Assembly: GCA_022747635.1 (NCBI GenBank)
Contig: JAKTNV010000064.1
Location: forward strand, 633,001-697,000
Direction of reading: 5' to 3'
DNA from: Hetaerina americana
Lineage: Eukaryota > Arthropoda > Insecta > Odonata > Calopterygidae
Length of the DNA stretch: 64,000 bases
Under the pieces are notes generated by a model. That model saw only the letters and a program-made list of their open reading frames with translations, was not told the origin of the DNA and did no database searches. How positions within the stretch are numbered: the first letter of the stretch is position 1; each line of letters begins with the position of its first letter. Of the stretch, positions 52,665-64,000 are shown piece after piece. The translations under genes were made by a program, and so were the position numbers.

Positions 52665-54480
52665 TCCCTCGCCGGACTACTACCTTGACGTGTTGTGCGC
52701 TCCGATGACCCCTAGAGCTGTACTGGCGGGATTAATAATAATTGCTCTCCGTCGGGTCACCCATGCCAGAAAATTCGAAGGTTAGGAAGTCCACGCAGCG
52801 TCTGTTCCTCAGTGAGAAGGCTGCAATGGCGTCTGACCCCAGTGGGGCGGCCATTAAGTGATGGTCTCACGTTAAAAACACTATTGAGGGAGGCATCGGG
52901 CCACCACCTCATTTATCACATGACGTAGAGGAAGCTAGCTTAGGTCCATGAATACTCGACGAGGGGATAGAAAGGGCATTGAGGGAGATGCAGCTAAAAA
53001 AGGCCGTGGGGGTGGATAACATTCCCGCGGATCTATTGAAATGTTTAGGAAATTGTGGGAGGAAGAGGCTATATGGGCTCATTCGCAGTATCTATGAGGA
53101 AGGAATCTGGCCGGAAGAATTGGTGAGATCAGTTTTAGTTCCTATTCCAAAAAAGGTAAAGGCTTTATAATGTGAGGACTACAGGACGATAAGTTTGATA
53201 TCCCACGTAGCTAAAGTTGTTCTCCAGATAATAAACAAAAGGAGATAGAGTAGGGTAAATGATTACTTAGGGGATGACCAGTTAAGGTTTAGGAAGGGCA
53301 GAGGTACGCGCTATGCCATTGCAGTAATGAGATTATTAATCGAGAGGAATATAGAATACAAACAGGTGGTATTTGCCTGTTTCGTGTATTTAGAAAAAGC
53401 GTTTGATAGAGTGAATTGGGAAAACCTATTGAGTATATTGAAGAAAATAGGAAATATTGGAGGGATGGGTGGCTAATCCGCAACCTATACATCTCCTAGA
53501 CTGCTCGAATGTGAGTGGGAAACGGGGAGTCCGGATGGGCAGTGTTAGGAAGACGTGTAAGGCAGGGCTGCCCATTACCACCGTTGCTGTTCAACCTGTA
53601 TGCAGAGGAAATGATTAAAGAGGCATGGGAAGAACTGAAGGTAGGAATGATAGTGGGCGGGGAATTCGTAAAATCAGTTAAGTTTCTTGATAACCAAGCT
53701 TTAGTTTGTCGGTCAGCCAAGGGGTTGCAAGCATTGCTTAGTGAATTGGAAATTCTGTGCGACAGGTATGGGATGAGAATCAATATTATTCGGAAAAGGT
53801 CATGCGATTTTCTAGAAAGGAAAAGGCTAATCTAAGCATTAAAATAGGAGGGCAAAAACTAGAGCAGGTGGAACAGTTTACGTATCTCAGAAATATTTTG
53901 GACCAAAATGGTCGAAGTAGTAGCGACGTAAGGAGGAGAATTGCGCTAGGCAAAGAATCTTACACAAAGAGGAGAGAATTGATGACAGGGACGTTGAGTA
54001 AGAACGGACTGGTAAAAACTTTGATATGGAGCGTACCTATGTACGGCGCGGAAACGTGGTCATTGAAGCTAGAGGATAGACGTAGACTGGAGGCTTTTGA
54101 AATGTGGGTGTGGAGAAGAATGGAGAAGGTGAAATAGACAGAGAAGAAAACGAATGAGGAAGTACTTCGTATAATGGACGAAGAGAGGGGTTTGTTGGGA
54201 GAAATCCTATGGAGGCCAGAAAGGTGGAAGAAGGGGGTGTTGACCAACAAGGTGATGATGAACATTCTGATAGAGGGGAGAATGTTAGGCAAACGAGGAA
54301 AGGGAAGGAACAGGATAGGGATTTTGGATGGGATGAAGGGAGGAAGGAAGTACTCAGAGACGTAGAGGGATCTGATGTAGAGTTGAATGCTCGATTTTGT
54401 GTTTTGTTCGGAGTCACAAAATATATATTTAGTAGCTGTGTCCATTCAAAAACCTACTTTAACCGGTATATTACCTCATA
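52665..54480 (+). mobile_element. RTE-type LINE with 5' UTR, RT and 3' end but endonuclease deleted
   Basis: 5' UTR 52665-52915 (gccggactactaccttgacg, cgtctgaccccagtggggcg) is joined directly to the linker just before RT: AVGVDNIPADLLKCL (53006), RSIYEEGIWPEELVRSVLVP, FGKGRG-type, VYLEKAFDRVNWE, RQGCPLPPLLFNLYAEEMIK, then SVKFLDNQALV where FADDQALV is expected. Then FTYLRNILDQNGRSS, MYGAETWSLKLEDRRRL, and the 3' end ttaaccggtatattacct. About 2 kb including the endonuclease is missing. Several stops and frameshifts. Both termini are kept, so it resembles an internal-deletion derivative. Confidence 0.85.
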
Positions 54481-54504
54481 ATAATAACAGTACATAATAT
54501 GTGT

Positions 54505-54865
54505 AGCGGTCTGCTCTTCCTATCCCTTCACACGCAAATTCTCACAAGCTTTCATTTAATCAGTGTTTTGCTCACACCACCCTACAATCCCTACCCGATT
54601 CAGCCGCCAATATAGACGTGAGAACTCGTGAATCCGTATATATACTAGATTTCCGATCTATTAAAATTCCTACCCATAACCACCATCTTTGATTCCCTCC
54701 CAGCATTCCCTTTCACTGCCCCTCCCCCCCCCCCCCCCCGCTAAAGCCCTTACTTCCCTCCGAAATTTTTAGTCTTACTCGAAGAAGGCCGAAAGCTCAA
54801 ACAATCTACAATGTGAGTGTCCTTTTAAGTGTTACTATTTTATTTTGTGTTCTATTGTACCGTAT

Positions 54866-54870
<5 letters not shown>
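54505..54870 (+). mobile_element. PLE C-terminus and 3' end, degenerate
   Basis: The translation around 54610-54690 gives NIDVRTRESVYILDF, matching IIEVRTREMAHIWVA of the intact PLE (33376-33420). A poly-C run follows, then at 54780-54840 gaagaaggccgaaagctc, aatgtgagtgtcctttt and tattgtgttctattgtac, the tail type of 5600-5810. The loop of stem II is deleted (gaaggccgaaag), so the core is dead. (TA)n follows. Confidence 0.65.
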
Positions 54871-54906
<36 letters not shown>

Positions 54907-54940
54907 TTATTTATTTATTTATTTATTTATTTTTTTATAT
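54871..54940. repeat. (TA)n then (TTTA)n
   Basis: TA to about 54901, then TTTA/ATTT units to about 54935. Confidence 0.97.
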
Positions 54941-55019
54941 AAAGATAGCTTATACGTATAAACACATTTATGCATGCTTACAGTATGGAAAACGCAACTT
55001 AACTAGAAATCGGACTACA

Positions 55020-55110
55020 GAGCTTTGGTTCGGGAAAATAGCCCAGCAGTCAACGTTTCTGACTGGAAAACCGAAAAGCCGTCGATCAAGTCCCGCCCAA
55101 GAGATTCATT
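55020..55110 (+). mobile_element. tRNA-like SINE head, degenerate
   Basis: aatagcccagcagtcaacg resembles an A-box region and gtcgatcaagtcccgccc a B-box/T-arm. ttggttcggg and tcccgcccaag could be the acceptor ends. Diverged from families A-C. Confidence 0.35.
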
Positions 55111-57559
55111 TGCTGTTGTCCCGTCTCCTGTCTGTCTTTCTGTGGAGTCTCCTTCCGATCACTCGTCACCTAATACCACGCGTTAGCTCGTCCCCTCTAT
55201 CTCCTTAATTACGCCATGGCATGTGTTTCCAATATTTCACGACTCTCGTCCAAATAGAGTAGTTTCAGGCGTGATGCGGTGGAATTCGAATATAATAAAG
55301 GACTAGAGATTTATTTTACTAAATATGTGGTTAAAAATTGTTACCATATATTTCTTATGACTTTCGTCCATTGAGGCGCGTTTGCGTGTAAACATTGATA
55401 CTACTCACTTTTGCACGGAGGGATAATCAGTCACGCCGGAGCAAACGTGTCCTTACCTGCGGAAGAAGAAAAAATGCAAATATTAAAATGATAGCAGTTA
55501 CCATATTCGAGGCCGAAGTGGGCCACGTTTGACGTAATTTAGCTATTACGAGTCGCACGGTCTTCGAAACCCGACCCGATATAAAGGCACGTGCCGTGGA
55601 ATCAGACTCCCACGCACCCATCAACAAAAGCATCCACCCATCCCTTACTCCCGCACGTGACGCCAACCGTCTCTTCTTTTCCCGCCACCCTCCCCCGCAA
55701 GTGCTCGCTCTTCTTTGTTATCAGTAAAAAACAGGGAAACAAGAAAAAGGAAAAAAAGAGTGTAATTTCACTCTCGTTTAAAACGATCGCAGTTGGCCCA
55801 ATGGACCTATTCCCTCTCCTCCGCACGCCAGCAATGCGGAATAAGACTCGAGGCAGACCGGGAGAATTCACTAAGGGCCCCGGAACCTATGCTCCGGAGG
55901 AATCCCCGGGAGGCATGCCACGAAGCAGCGCGGTGCGGGGAGAGACCGCGCCTCCGCTCCGCTCGGTTCAGTGCCCGCGGCCCCCAAAATGGATGTACTT
56001 CGGGGAATGATTACATTCGAGGAGTTCACCAGCCTTCCGCGAGCAACCTTTTGGGGGCAATTGCAGACTCATCCGGGGATTCAAAACGCAAAGAATTCCA
56101 CGCGAACGCATTAGACGCTTTGAGGCCGTACAATTGATCGGGCCCTCGGCTGAATGTGCTCTGGCCACGACTGTTGCCACCATTTCACGGCGAATGCGGA
56201 CATTATGGGACGACATTCCACGCACGCGAAATATCACGAAAGTGCAGTCCTTACACCAAGAGTCAGTCACTCTTCCCCTCGGAGGAGCGTGACCGTGTCC
56301 TCGCCCGATTGGCCGGCGCGGGGGCGGGAGCGTGCGTTCATCACTGCCCCCGCCTATAGGGGGGAGCCGCCGGTGGACTGCGGAGAGGCACGCACCAACC
56401 CGGATTCGTTGGGAACGGAGGCCTAGGGCCGTCTCCCTTGGAGAAATGAGATGGACCGAAAGATGGACCAACTCCAGGCCCTGCATCACGCCAAGCTCCC
56501 TTCCCGCGCGGTCCCTCGCGCACCAGGTGGGTGGCCCCCGACTCCCTCGCGCGCGCCCACATTCATTTCCGGTGGGGCGCCTCCCCCCGTCCCGGACGCC
56601 GGCGGGGCGCCCCCCCCCCCTGCTGTGCACCTCTCACCTCGCCATCCCTCCTTCGAAAAATCCGCTCCGTGCCGGAATACGCTAACGGCTTTTCGGGCAC
56701 GAGAAGGGTTGCACCCGGGGGGCGTCGGGGGTGACAACGGGTGCTGCATACTTAGCGCGAAAACAATTTCACTTTCCATCCTGGAGGCGGAGGGAATCAA
56801 TTCTCAGCGAGCCAGAGATGGCAGCTCGAAAATTCGCATTGCGAGTTAGTTTCTCTTCGTCATTTCCGCGCGCGTGTGTATGTATACTCTCTTTGAACTG
56901 CTCTCATGACTACTTAGAAGTCCAAGTTCCAAAGTCATCCAATCCGTTTCTCAGAACGGAGAGCGCAGGAAGATGTTTGAGCATATAATGCGCGGGCAGT
57001 CTACATAAATACAGCGCTGCGGAGAGAGGGCACGCCGCAGGGCTCCCCCTGGCAGGAGGAGCGCCTTCTAGACTTCAAACGGAGTTCGGCGGGTGATGTG
57101 GGCGAGATAATCCGCTTTCTCGAGTCGCGTGCTTCAACCCCACGACTCGCAAGGTTCACCGTCGAATGGATGAGGGACACGCGGAGATGACGCCAAGCAC
57201 GCGAAAGACGAGCGCCCTCTTGGGTGAGAGGTAGGCAGCAAAGGAAGTCGAAATTCGCGTGATGAGGAATCCAAGATGCATTGGCCGATTGTTGGCAAAA
57301 AGAAGAGTGGTTGGCGGCCAGGGATACATAGTGACGATACCGCAAAAAATATCTTCCACAACTATGGGGATATAATGCCGAGACGTAACCGAAGCATGGA
57401 CTTAATGACATCAGTATTTTGCCGTAGAATAATTAAGAGACATTGGAAGCCCAAGGCGCATAGTAGTGGCGCCATCCCCCCCCCCCCACTACCAGTACCG
57501 GCCTGCGAGGACTTCGCGACTCGTGGTAATTATTACGGTAATATGTAATCTACTGGTTA
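55111..57559. other. No recognised gene; GC-rich block
   Basis: 55240-55340 has PLE-like text (ttcaggcgtgatgcggtgg) shared with 25165. 55860-56760 is GC-rich with frames of 132 and 220 codons on opposite strands, no domains. The rest is unassigned. Confidence 0.4.
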
Positions 57560-58640
57560 TGGTAGCTTTTCAATGGGCTTAACTGCCAAATAATAGCTCT
57601 TGTCTCTCCCAGCAAATCACAATCCAACATACAACTTGCTCTTCAACAAGCCCCTCTTCATCACTTCTTTACTTTAACTTACTTCCTCCCTTCATTCCGT
57701 CCCTATTCTATTCCTGCCCCTTCCTCGCCTGCCTAACCTTCTCCCTTCTACAACAGTATTCAACTTCCCATCGCCAAAGGAAGCGCTCTGCAAACATTTT
57801 TCCTTATAATTTCTCCCAACAATCCCCTCTCTTCGCCAACCATACCAAGTAATTCCTCATTTGTTTTCTTCTCTGTCCATTTCACCTTCTCCATTCTTCT
57901 CCACACCCACATTTCAAAAGCCTCCAGTCTACGTCTATCCACCTGCTTCAATGACCACGTTTGCGCGCCGTACATAGCTACGCTCCATATCAAAGTTTTT
58001 ACAAGTCCTTTCTTAATATCCTTACTCAACGTCCCTGTCATCAATTCTCTCCTCTTTGTGTAAGATTCTTTGCCCAGCGCAATTCTCCTCCTTACGTCGC
58101 TACTACTTCGACCATTTTGGTCCAAAATATTTCTGAGATACGTAAACTGTTCCACCTGCTCTAGTTTTTGCCTTCCTATTTTAATGTTAAGGTTAGCTTT
58201 TGTCTTTCAGGAAAATCGCAAAACTTTTGTTTTATTAATTTTGATTCTCATCCCATATCTGTCGCACTGAATTTCCAATTCACTCAGCAATGCTTGCAAC
58301 CCCTTGGCTGACTGACAAACTAAAGCTTGGTCATCAGCGAACCTAACTGATTTTGCCGATTCCCCGCCCACTTTCATTCCTACCTCCAGTTCTTCCCATA
58401 CCTCTTTAATCATTTCCTCTGCATACAGGTTGAACAGTAACAGTGATAATGGGCAACCCTGCCTTACACCCCTTCCTAACACTGCCAAACCGGACTCCCT
58501 GTTCCCCACCCGCACCTGAGCAGTCTGAGACATGTACAGGTTGCGGATTAGCCTCCTTTCCCTCCAATCTATTCCTATTTTCTGCAATATAATCATTAGT
58601 TTTTCCCAATTCACTATATCAAACGATTTTTCGAAATTTA
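57560..58640 (-). mobile_element. RTE-type LINE, RT and 3' part
   Basis: Minus strand from 58640: a damaged ...FEKSFD then NWEKLMIILQKIGIDWRERR, VRQGCPLSLLLFNLYAEEM and SVRFADDQALVCQSAKGLQ. Unlike the other RTE copies here, the FADD catalytic motif is intact (about 58335). Then after a frameshift FTYLRNILDQNGRSS, RRELMTGTLSKDIKKGLVKT, MYGAQTWSLKQVDRRRL, FEMWVWRRMEKVKWTEKKT. The 3' UTR is degenerate to about 57560. 5'-truncated in RT domain 3. Confidence 0.85.
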
Positions 58641-61600
58641 AAAGTAAACTTAAAAACTAGCTGAAATAAAGGCACACAGATATATTTAATGCACTGACAC
58701 GCACGTAACTCTTAAGATATAACACAAGCCGTAAATTTACCAGTGAAAGAAAACATCAACACTATTTAAAATAATATTTTTCTACAAAAATTATAATTAA
58801 ATATCAAATTATCACCAACAACAAATTCAAAGCCATCCAAGGAATTGATTCGATGTTAATTTAAGTGACCACAGCGGCTAGTACCAACTATCAATGAATT
58901 CTTTTCGAATCTGAGTAATATGGAGAAACACAATAATCGTCTTAAGTGTGCATATCGAGCGGTCCGCATTCATTTTTGAGTTGCTAAGAATGTCTTCCAC
59001 AGTCGGCAGGTCCCGCCATCGAGGCGGCGGCTTGGAGGGCGCATCCACGCGGTTTACCTGCGAGACACCGCAAGGGTGGCCACCAACCGAAGTAAATGTC
59101 ACTTAAATACTAGCGGAATACTGGGAGTTTATTCAAACCGAAGGACGGAAAATACTTTTCCGAAATGCTTTCCGTGCCTCACAACATCGAAGTGTACAAT
59201 CCTCCACATGCGGGACTATCTCCATCTTTTCATTTTTTCTCCATTGGACGATGAGATATGCTCATATTTTACGCATGATAAAAGCACGCAGCTGGCTCAG
59301 TATTCACATCCCTTATCGCTTGTAGGATAAATTCATTTCAAATATGCCGTTTCACAGTTCAATTCCGTCTTTTATCAATCTGATTTTGTGATCCCTCCAT
59401 CTAAATGCTGACTGATTTAGCAATTTGATTTTCGTAATTTTAGACTCATGAGTTGTTGAGGTGAAATTTCAACACAATAATGGAAAATCCAGGTCACTCA
59501 TTACGATGGGAAACACATACTGCAATGCATGCAGTGGATCCGAGGAAGTCCGCCAAACGTTAGGGGCGCGGGATGACGGGCGCACGCACGTCAACTCGCT
59601 AGGAGCGGGAAAGCCGATTCCCCTGAGCTTCGGCTCACACGTAAGGGAGGCGCCACATGCTACCCGGCCGAGCAGCAAAACACCCCACTCCCCCGCCCCC
59701 TCCCGCTCGTCCCTTTGTTTTCGTTTCGCCCTCCGGCCGACGCCCTCCCAGTTCGGGACGTCCCAGGCGCGAACATCTGGCGCGGGAAGAGGCGGGAGGG
59801 GGGAGGGGGGGGTTTGGGAACGAGGACACCTTTGGAGGGGGCCACCATTCAACGTCGGGGGTGCGCTCGAGGCGGTGGAAGGGACGAATCCCCCGCCCAC
59901 CTCCTTCCCCTCCCCATATTCCGCCGCCATTGTTTACCCTGAGGGTGTGGAGGAGAGGCATTGTGAGGCGAGGGAGGTGCTGCCACCTGGGTCGTTATTT
60001 TTACTCGAAAGGATTGCGCCGGGGAGGGGAAGGGTCCGCCCCCCGCGCCACCTGCGAGGCGAGAGAAGCCTGGAATTCTGGGAAATTCGAAAGGGCGACG
60101 GTGGCACGCAAAAGGGCGAAGTGGCAGAAGGGTAGTTCCGGCGCGGCGCCCTCGGGGAGCCGACATCCATCTTCAATGGGGAGGGAAGGGGGGGTGGGGT
60201 AATTATCGCAGCCACCCCCTCACCACTCTTAAAGACGACCGGTGGACACCCACGCCTCCTGAGGGCAGGTGCTGGACACGTGACCTCGCGAGGAATGGCA
60301 AACGCCGAATATTCCGGGCCCGAGGGCTGCCCAGGTCAAAAAGTCAAGGATTGGTCGGTGGGTGAGCAATGAGGGGAGGCAGGGTTCGATTTAAGCGAAG
60401 TGCGGGGGAGGGGAGGTTTAAGGGTCTTAGGGATTACTCCGAAGATCCAACTTATTGCGCAAAACGCAGGGTCACGCAAAGGAAGTACGACTAACCCAAG
60501 CAATTATGCACATACGTACGCTGTTTTGTGGGTTAAATGGAAGAAGGGACCATTTGGTCTCAATTTCGCCCTCTATCTATCTATCTATCTGTTTTGAAAA
60601 ATGTATGTCCTTACCCAGCATGCCAATGATGCACAGTACACGTCCGTAAGTTTCTCGAAGTTGCACACCTTTGAAATTTTGAAGAGGTATGGTACCACTT
60701 GTCTCAATATCAAATTCTTGACCTCTGGAACAAGTTCCTATTTTAAGGTGAAGAGCCAATAGAGTGGGGAATTGCGCACATCATTCCTACATTTAATAGC
60801 GGAAATAAGCATAAATGCAGTCACAAAATAGTCATACCGCGCGCTTCTGTTTTTAGATTACCCACCTGTATGACTGAATACTTTGCAAGCATATCTATTT
60901 CATATTTGCTATGACCTAATTTTAACATTCCTATGAGAAATGGTGTCCTTTCCCTTAAACTATCATTTTCAAAGATATAAAAGTACTTTCACCGATTTCC
61001 AAATCCATTTATCTTGTATGTATTTCTATTGCCTATGAAAGCTGAAAAGATAGTATGCAACGTTGTCACAATTTTCAGTCGGTAATTAACCTGTATTCCA
61101 AGCAAGGCGTATTCAGTATTTTTTATGGTTGCATTTAATTATATACGAACTGTTCGCCTGCTTCTGTTGCACATTGGTAGATGTTATAATCGTAATGGAG
61201 GTTCTATTTTACGTTCGAGCACTGGATTCCATTTACAAGAATTATCTCATCCGTTCCGATATGCAACAGGCGCTGCAAGTGCAGGGGGGTGGGTTGGGAG
61301 GGCCGCTCCCTTTTTTCCCTCGCCCGACCCACTGCCTTTGCAAACGCGCGACCACTTGACGTCACGTTCATGGGGTCACCGTTTCCCAGACGGCTCCATT
61401 CTTGACCCCGGAGAGTCACTCCCGTGGCCAATGCAGGGACGCAGCGCCGATGACAATATCCTGCATCGAATCTGGGTCAAATGGCACCAGGACGATCAAG
61501 CACGCCGCCGCACGCCGTGTCATCCGCTGCGCCACGGAGCAGCGATCAGGTAAGGTCTCCAAGTTCGCACGACTGCAGCTGGACCACAAGGGGCTTCGGA

Positions 61601-64000
61601 CAACACCCTAAGCATTTAATGCGATCATTCAATCCTTCCTGGAGGGGCACGCAATACTAATAATGCCTTCGCTTAAAAGCGCCCTCCGCTCACCCACCCA
61701 TTCCTCCGCCTCGCCCCGGAAGGCGCCGTGCGAGGGACTACCCCCCAAGTGTGTGCCGGCCGGGAATCTCGGTTTCCGCGCCCCCGCACGCAATCCCCTT
61801 CCTCCCGCTCGGCAAAGTTGATTTGGGAGATATCGCCGTCCCCCGCCCTGACCGCAACCCCCCCCCGCCCGGGCCACCTCTCTCTCTCTCTCTTTCTCCT
61901 CCGAAAGGCGCCGAGTGACTTCCGGCCCAAGTCATGCACGGGAGGGCGTGCGAGGGAGAAGTGCGGCCCCGTCCAGCGGAGAGCTGACGGACGACGGGGG
62001 GGGGGGGGTCCCTTTCCGCTCACTGCACCCCCTCCCCTCGCTTTTCCTTCCCGTTCTTTGGCGCCAGGGAGGTCCTCACTCCCCGATGCCTCCAAAATGC
62101 AGACTCTCGTATTCCAATACTCCCAAATGAACACTCACGTTCGGTTGTACACAATCCTTCCACGTTCTTCCCGGCAGAACAATAAATGTGTGAATCGTAT
62201 AATGGATGCATAGTGTTGCCTGTTGAAACAATGTCCCGTGGTGGTGGAGCCATTGGAAGAGGGGGAAAGGATTGTTGACTTTGCGCATGAAGCGATTGTC
62301 GGGAATCTAAAATTACACAAAGGAAGCACAACACGTAAGAAGAAAGAATAATTATTTAAATTGACACCATCAAAGTGCCACTTCCGTCAAGCAGTTATAC
62401 TTAAAATTTCTGATTGAATTTAGAGACATCTCACCCGGAAATGTCCAATGCCGTACATCAGCAAGGGCTTCTATGCACGGGAAGGATAGGGTAAACGTAT
62501 ACTAGATCTTAAGGAGGGAAGGATCAAAAACTGTATTTTTCTGTTGAAATAACGAGTTCGGTATCTTCGTGTAATCATTAAATAATATTCCTTAAAATTC
62601 GTGTCGAAGAAATAAATAATACCACTTAGGAATGGAATACTTTAGTAACCCATGAACGACAGTAGAAGATATGTTCATTCCACCACCAGTTAAAAGCGTG
62701 ACTCTCGCTCTGGTGAAAGTGATACGCAAAAGAGAACCCCCACTGCGAGAGAGCAATGGGGGTGAGGTGAGGAGAGGCGATGGGTGGCGAAAGGGAAGCA
62801 CGGCGAGGGAGGGCGAGATGAGGCGGATGGAGAGGGCGATTATGGAGGAGAGAAGGCGTCGTTGGCGAATCCACACTCGGCAGAGCAGAGCGAATGCACC
62901 TCGAAATAAGGGATCCCGCAATCAGCAATTGGAGACTCCGGACGCAATCCACACACGGCGGGCAATAGGAGGACAGAAGAACGCGGCTTGTGGGCAATGG
63001 AAGACGGGCGGTGCGCCACGAGCAGCGGAATGATGAATGAGCAGAGGTAGGATTCGTGGCAAGGGCGTGCTGAACAGCGAAAAGAACTCAAAGAGGCGTT
63101 CCTCTCGGATAGGATTCGCGTCTCTTAACGACAATAAGTTAAATCACGGAAATACGAAGGGACAGTGGATTTCAATGGACGGCACATCCATTGCCCAAGG
63201 GTGCGGGCGTATCAATATGTTTGACTTCATATGACGCTGTAATGATGATGACCACACGCAAATGACTCTTACAATTACATCCGTCATTTTTTTGAGTTCT
63301 GACGTTTCATACAACAAACATATCAGTGATGTGTAATAATATCGATTTCACTTTCTCAGTAGTCGTGGAGGAATTATACACATATCGATGAGAATGAAAA
63401 TGCGACGAAGATTAAACTAGGAGAGAAGAAAGAAATATCGAACCGAAGGCCAAGTGCCTGCTGTTTCATGTTATCTCCTTAATTCTTATTCGACAGTTCC
63501 AGTAAAACTCCACGGTTCCCTTAATTTAAAAATTAAACAAAATATATTGTTTAAAGATAGCGTAGTCTTAATTCAAATAAAGTAATAAGAATTACGCAAC
63601 GCAATCAGTGTACTTAAACTTTTGGGCGCTCAAAAGTTGTGAGAAAGTAGAGAGACCGAATTCGTGAGTCAAGTTACTTAAAAAGCAAATGTCCCGAGGG
63701 CCTTCGAGTGTCGCGGCCCATCGTCGGTGCGGCCCGCTCTCGCAATGCCAGCCGACTTCGATCCTTTATCGGGGCTCCGATGGGTGAGGAGGGAACGTGG
63801 TCCTCCTGCGACTCCCCCATGGCCCAATAAACTCCGGCCTGTGAGGGCGTTCCACGCCTTTGGCGGCGGCCTCTCCGATATTTAGAAGGGCGAAGGACCT
63901 CTCCGTAATGTCCCTCGTCGCGACCCCACTGGGAACGAAGGACCTTTCCCATTGGCAGGGAGACGGTTGCCTGGGACGCCGTTACTTTCAAGTGTTCCAT
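58641..64000. other. No recognised gene or element
   Basis: 59570-60250 and 61260-62080 are GC- and CpG-rich with long G/C runs; 62700-63030 is purine-rich; the rest is AT-leaning. Frames of 100-224 codons in the GC-rich blocks lack domains. A (CTAT)n microsatellite is listed separately. I see no TE hallmarks, so this end of the window may be unique sequence. Confidence 0.4.
60571..60591. repeat. (CTAT)n microsatellite
   Basis: Five CTAT units in a row; one of the few non-TA microsatellites in the window. Confidence 0.9.

Noticed and set aside
55968..56630. 220-codon minus-strand frame
   Set aside because: GC-rich block with competing frames on both strands, no recognisable domain, no splice or promoter signals.

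Overview
This window looks like intergenic or intronic DNA from a repeat-rich arthropod genome, probably an insect. The evidence is indirect: mariner (DD34D) transposons, RTE-type and CR1/Jockey-type non-LTR retrotransposons, a Penelope-like element (PLE), several tRNA-derived SINEs, and dozens of long (TA)n tracts. There are no operons, ribosome binding sites or prokaryotic genes. I could not recognise any host protein-coding gene, rRNA or functional tRNA gene. Species cannot be fixed from this sequence alone.

Layout. 0-6.3 kb is dense with repeats: a SINE (SINE-A), a 5'-truncated RTE, a CR1-like LINE tail, a mariner remnant, and a cluster of PLE 3' ends embedded in (TA)n tracts. 6.3-14.4 kb is mostly unassigned, with GC-rich blocks, one CR1-like LINE (minus) and one short TIR element. 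14.4-17.5 kb mixes RTE pieces, PLE 3' ends, SINE-A and a PLE coding fragment. 17.5-29.5 kb is mainly unassigned GC-rich and unique sequence with scattered elements: a mariner MITE, a second TIR element, RTE remnants, a PLE hairpin with a hammerhead-like core, and a degenerate PLE-like region. 29.5-35.5 kb is the most structured part: (TA)n, a PLE hairpin, (TA)n, an inverted array of a 447-bp tRNA-containing repeat (SINE-B), (TA)n, a PLE encoding RT plus GIY-YIG endonuclease, (TA)n, a mariner, and (TA/CATA)n. 37.8-46.1 kb holds a second MITE, another PLE 3' end with a near-complete hammerhead fold, RTE remnants, the second mariner copy, an inverted SINE-A pair and an RTE split by a (TA)n-bounded insertion. 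49.2-58.7 kb contains mariner, SINE, PLE and RTE remnants. 58.7-64 kb has nothing I can assign.

How the parts relate. The PLE open reading frame (31586-33457) is the only substantially intact coding sequence. Its 3' tail carries a hammerhead-ribozyme-like core, and related 3' tails recur at about a dozen places. At six of them two tails are joined head-to-head as an inverted pair, in three cases with (TA)n on both sides. The SINE families show the same inverted, (TA)n-bounded arrangement. A (TA)n-bounded unit inside an RTE reading frame (44849-45402) suggests that the TA tracts arrive with the insertions rather than being only pre-existing targets. This hammerhead/(TA)n/inverted-pair system is the part of the window most worth following up. 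The mariners insert at TA, so TA tracts are also natural targets for them.
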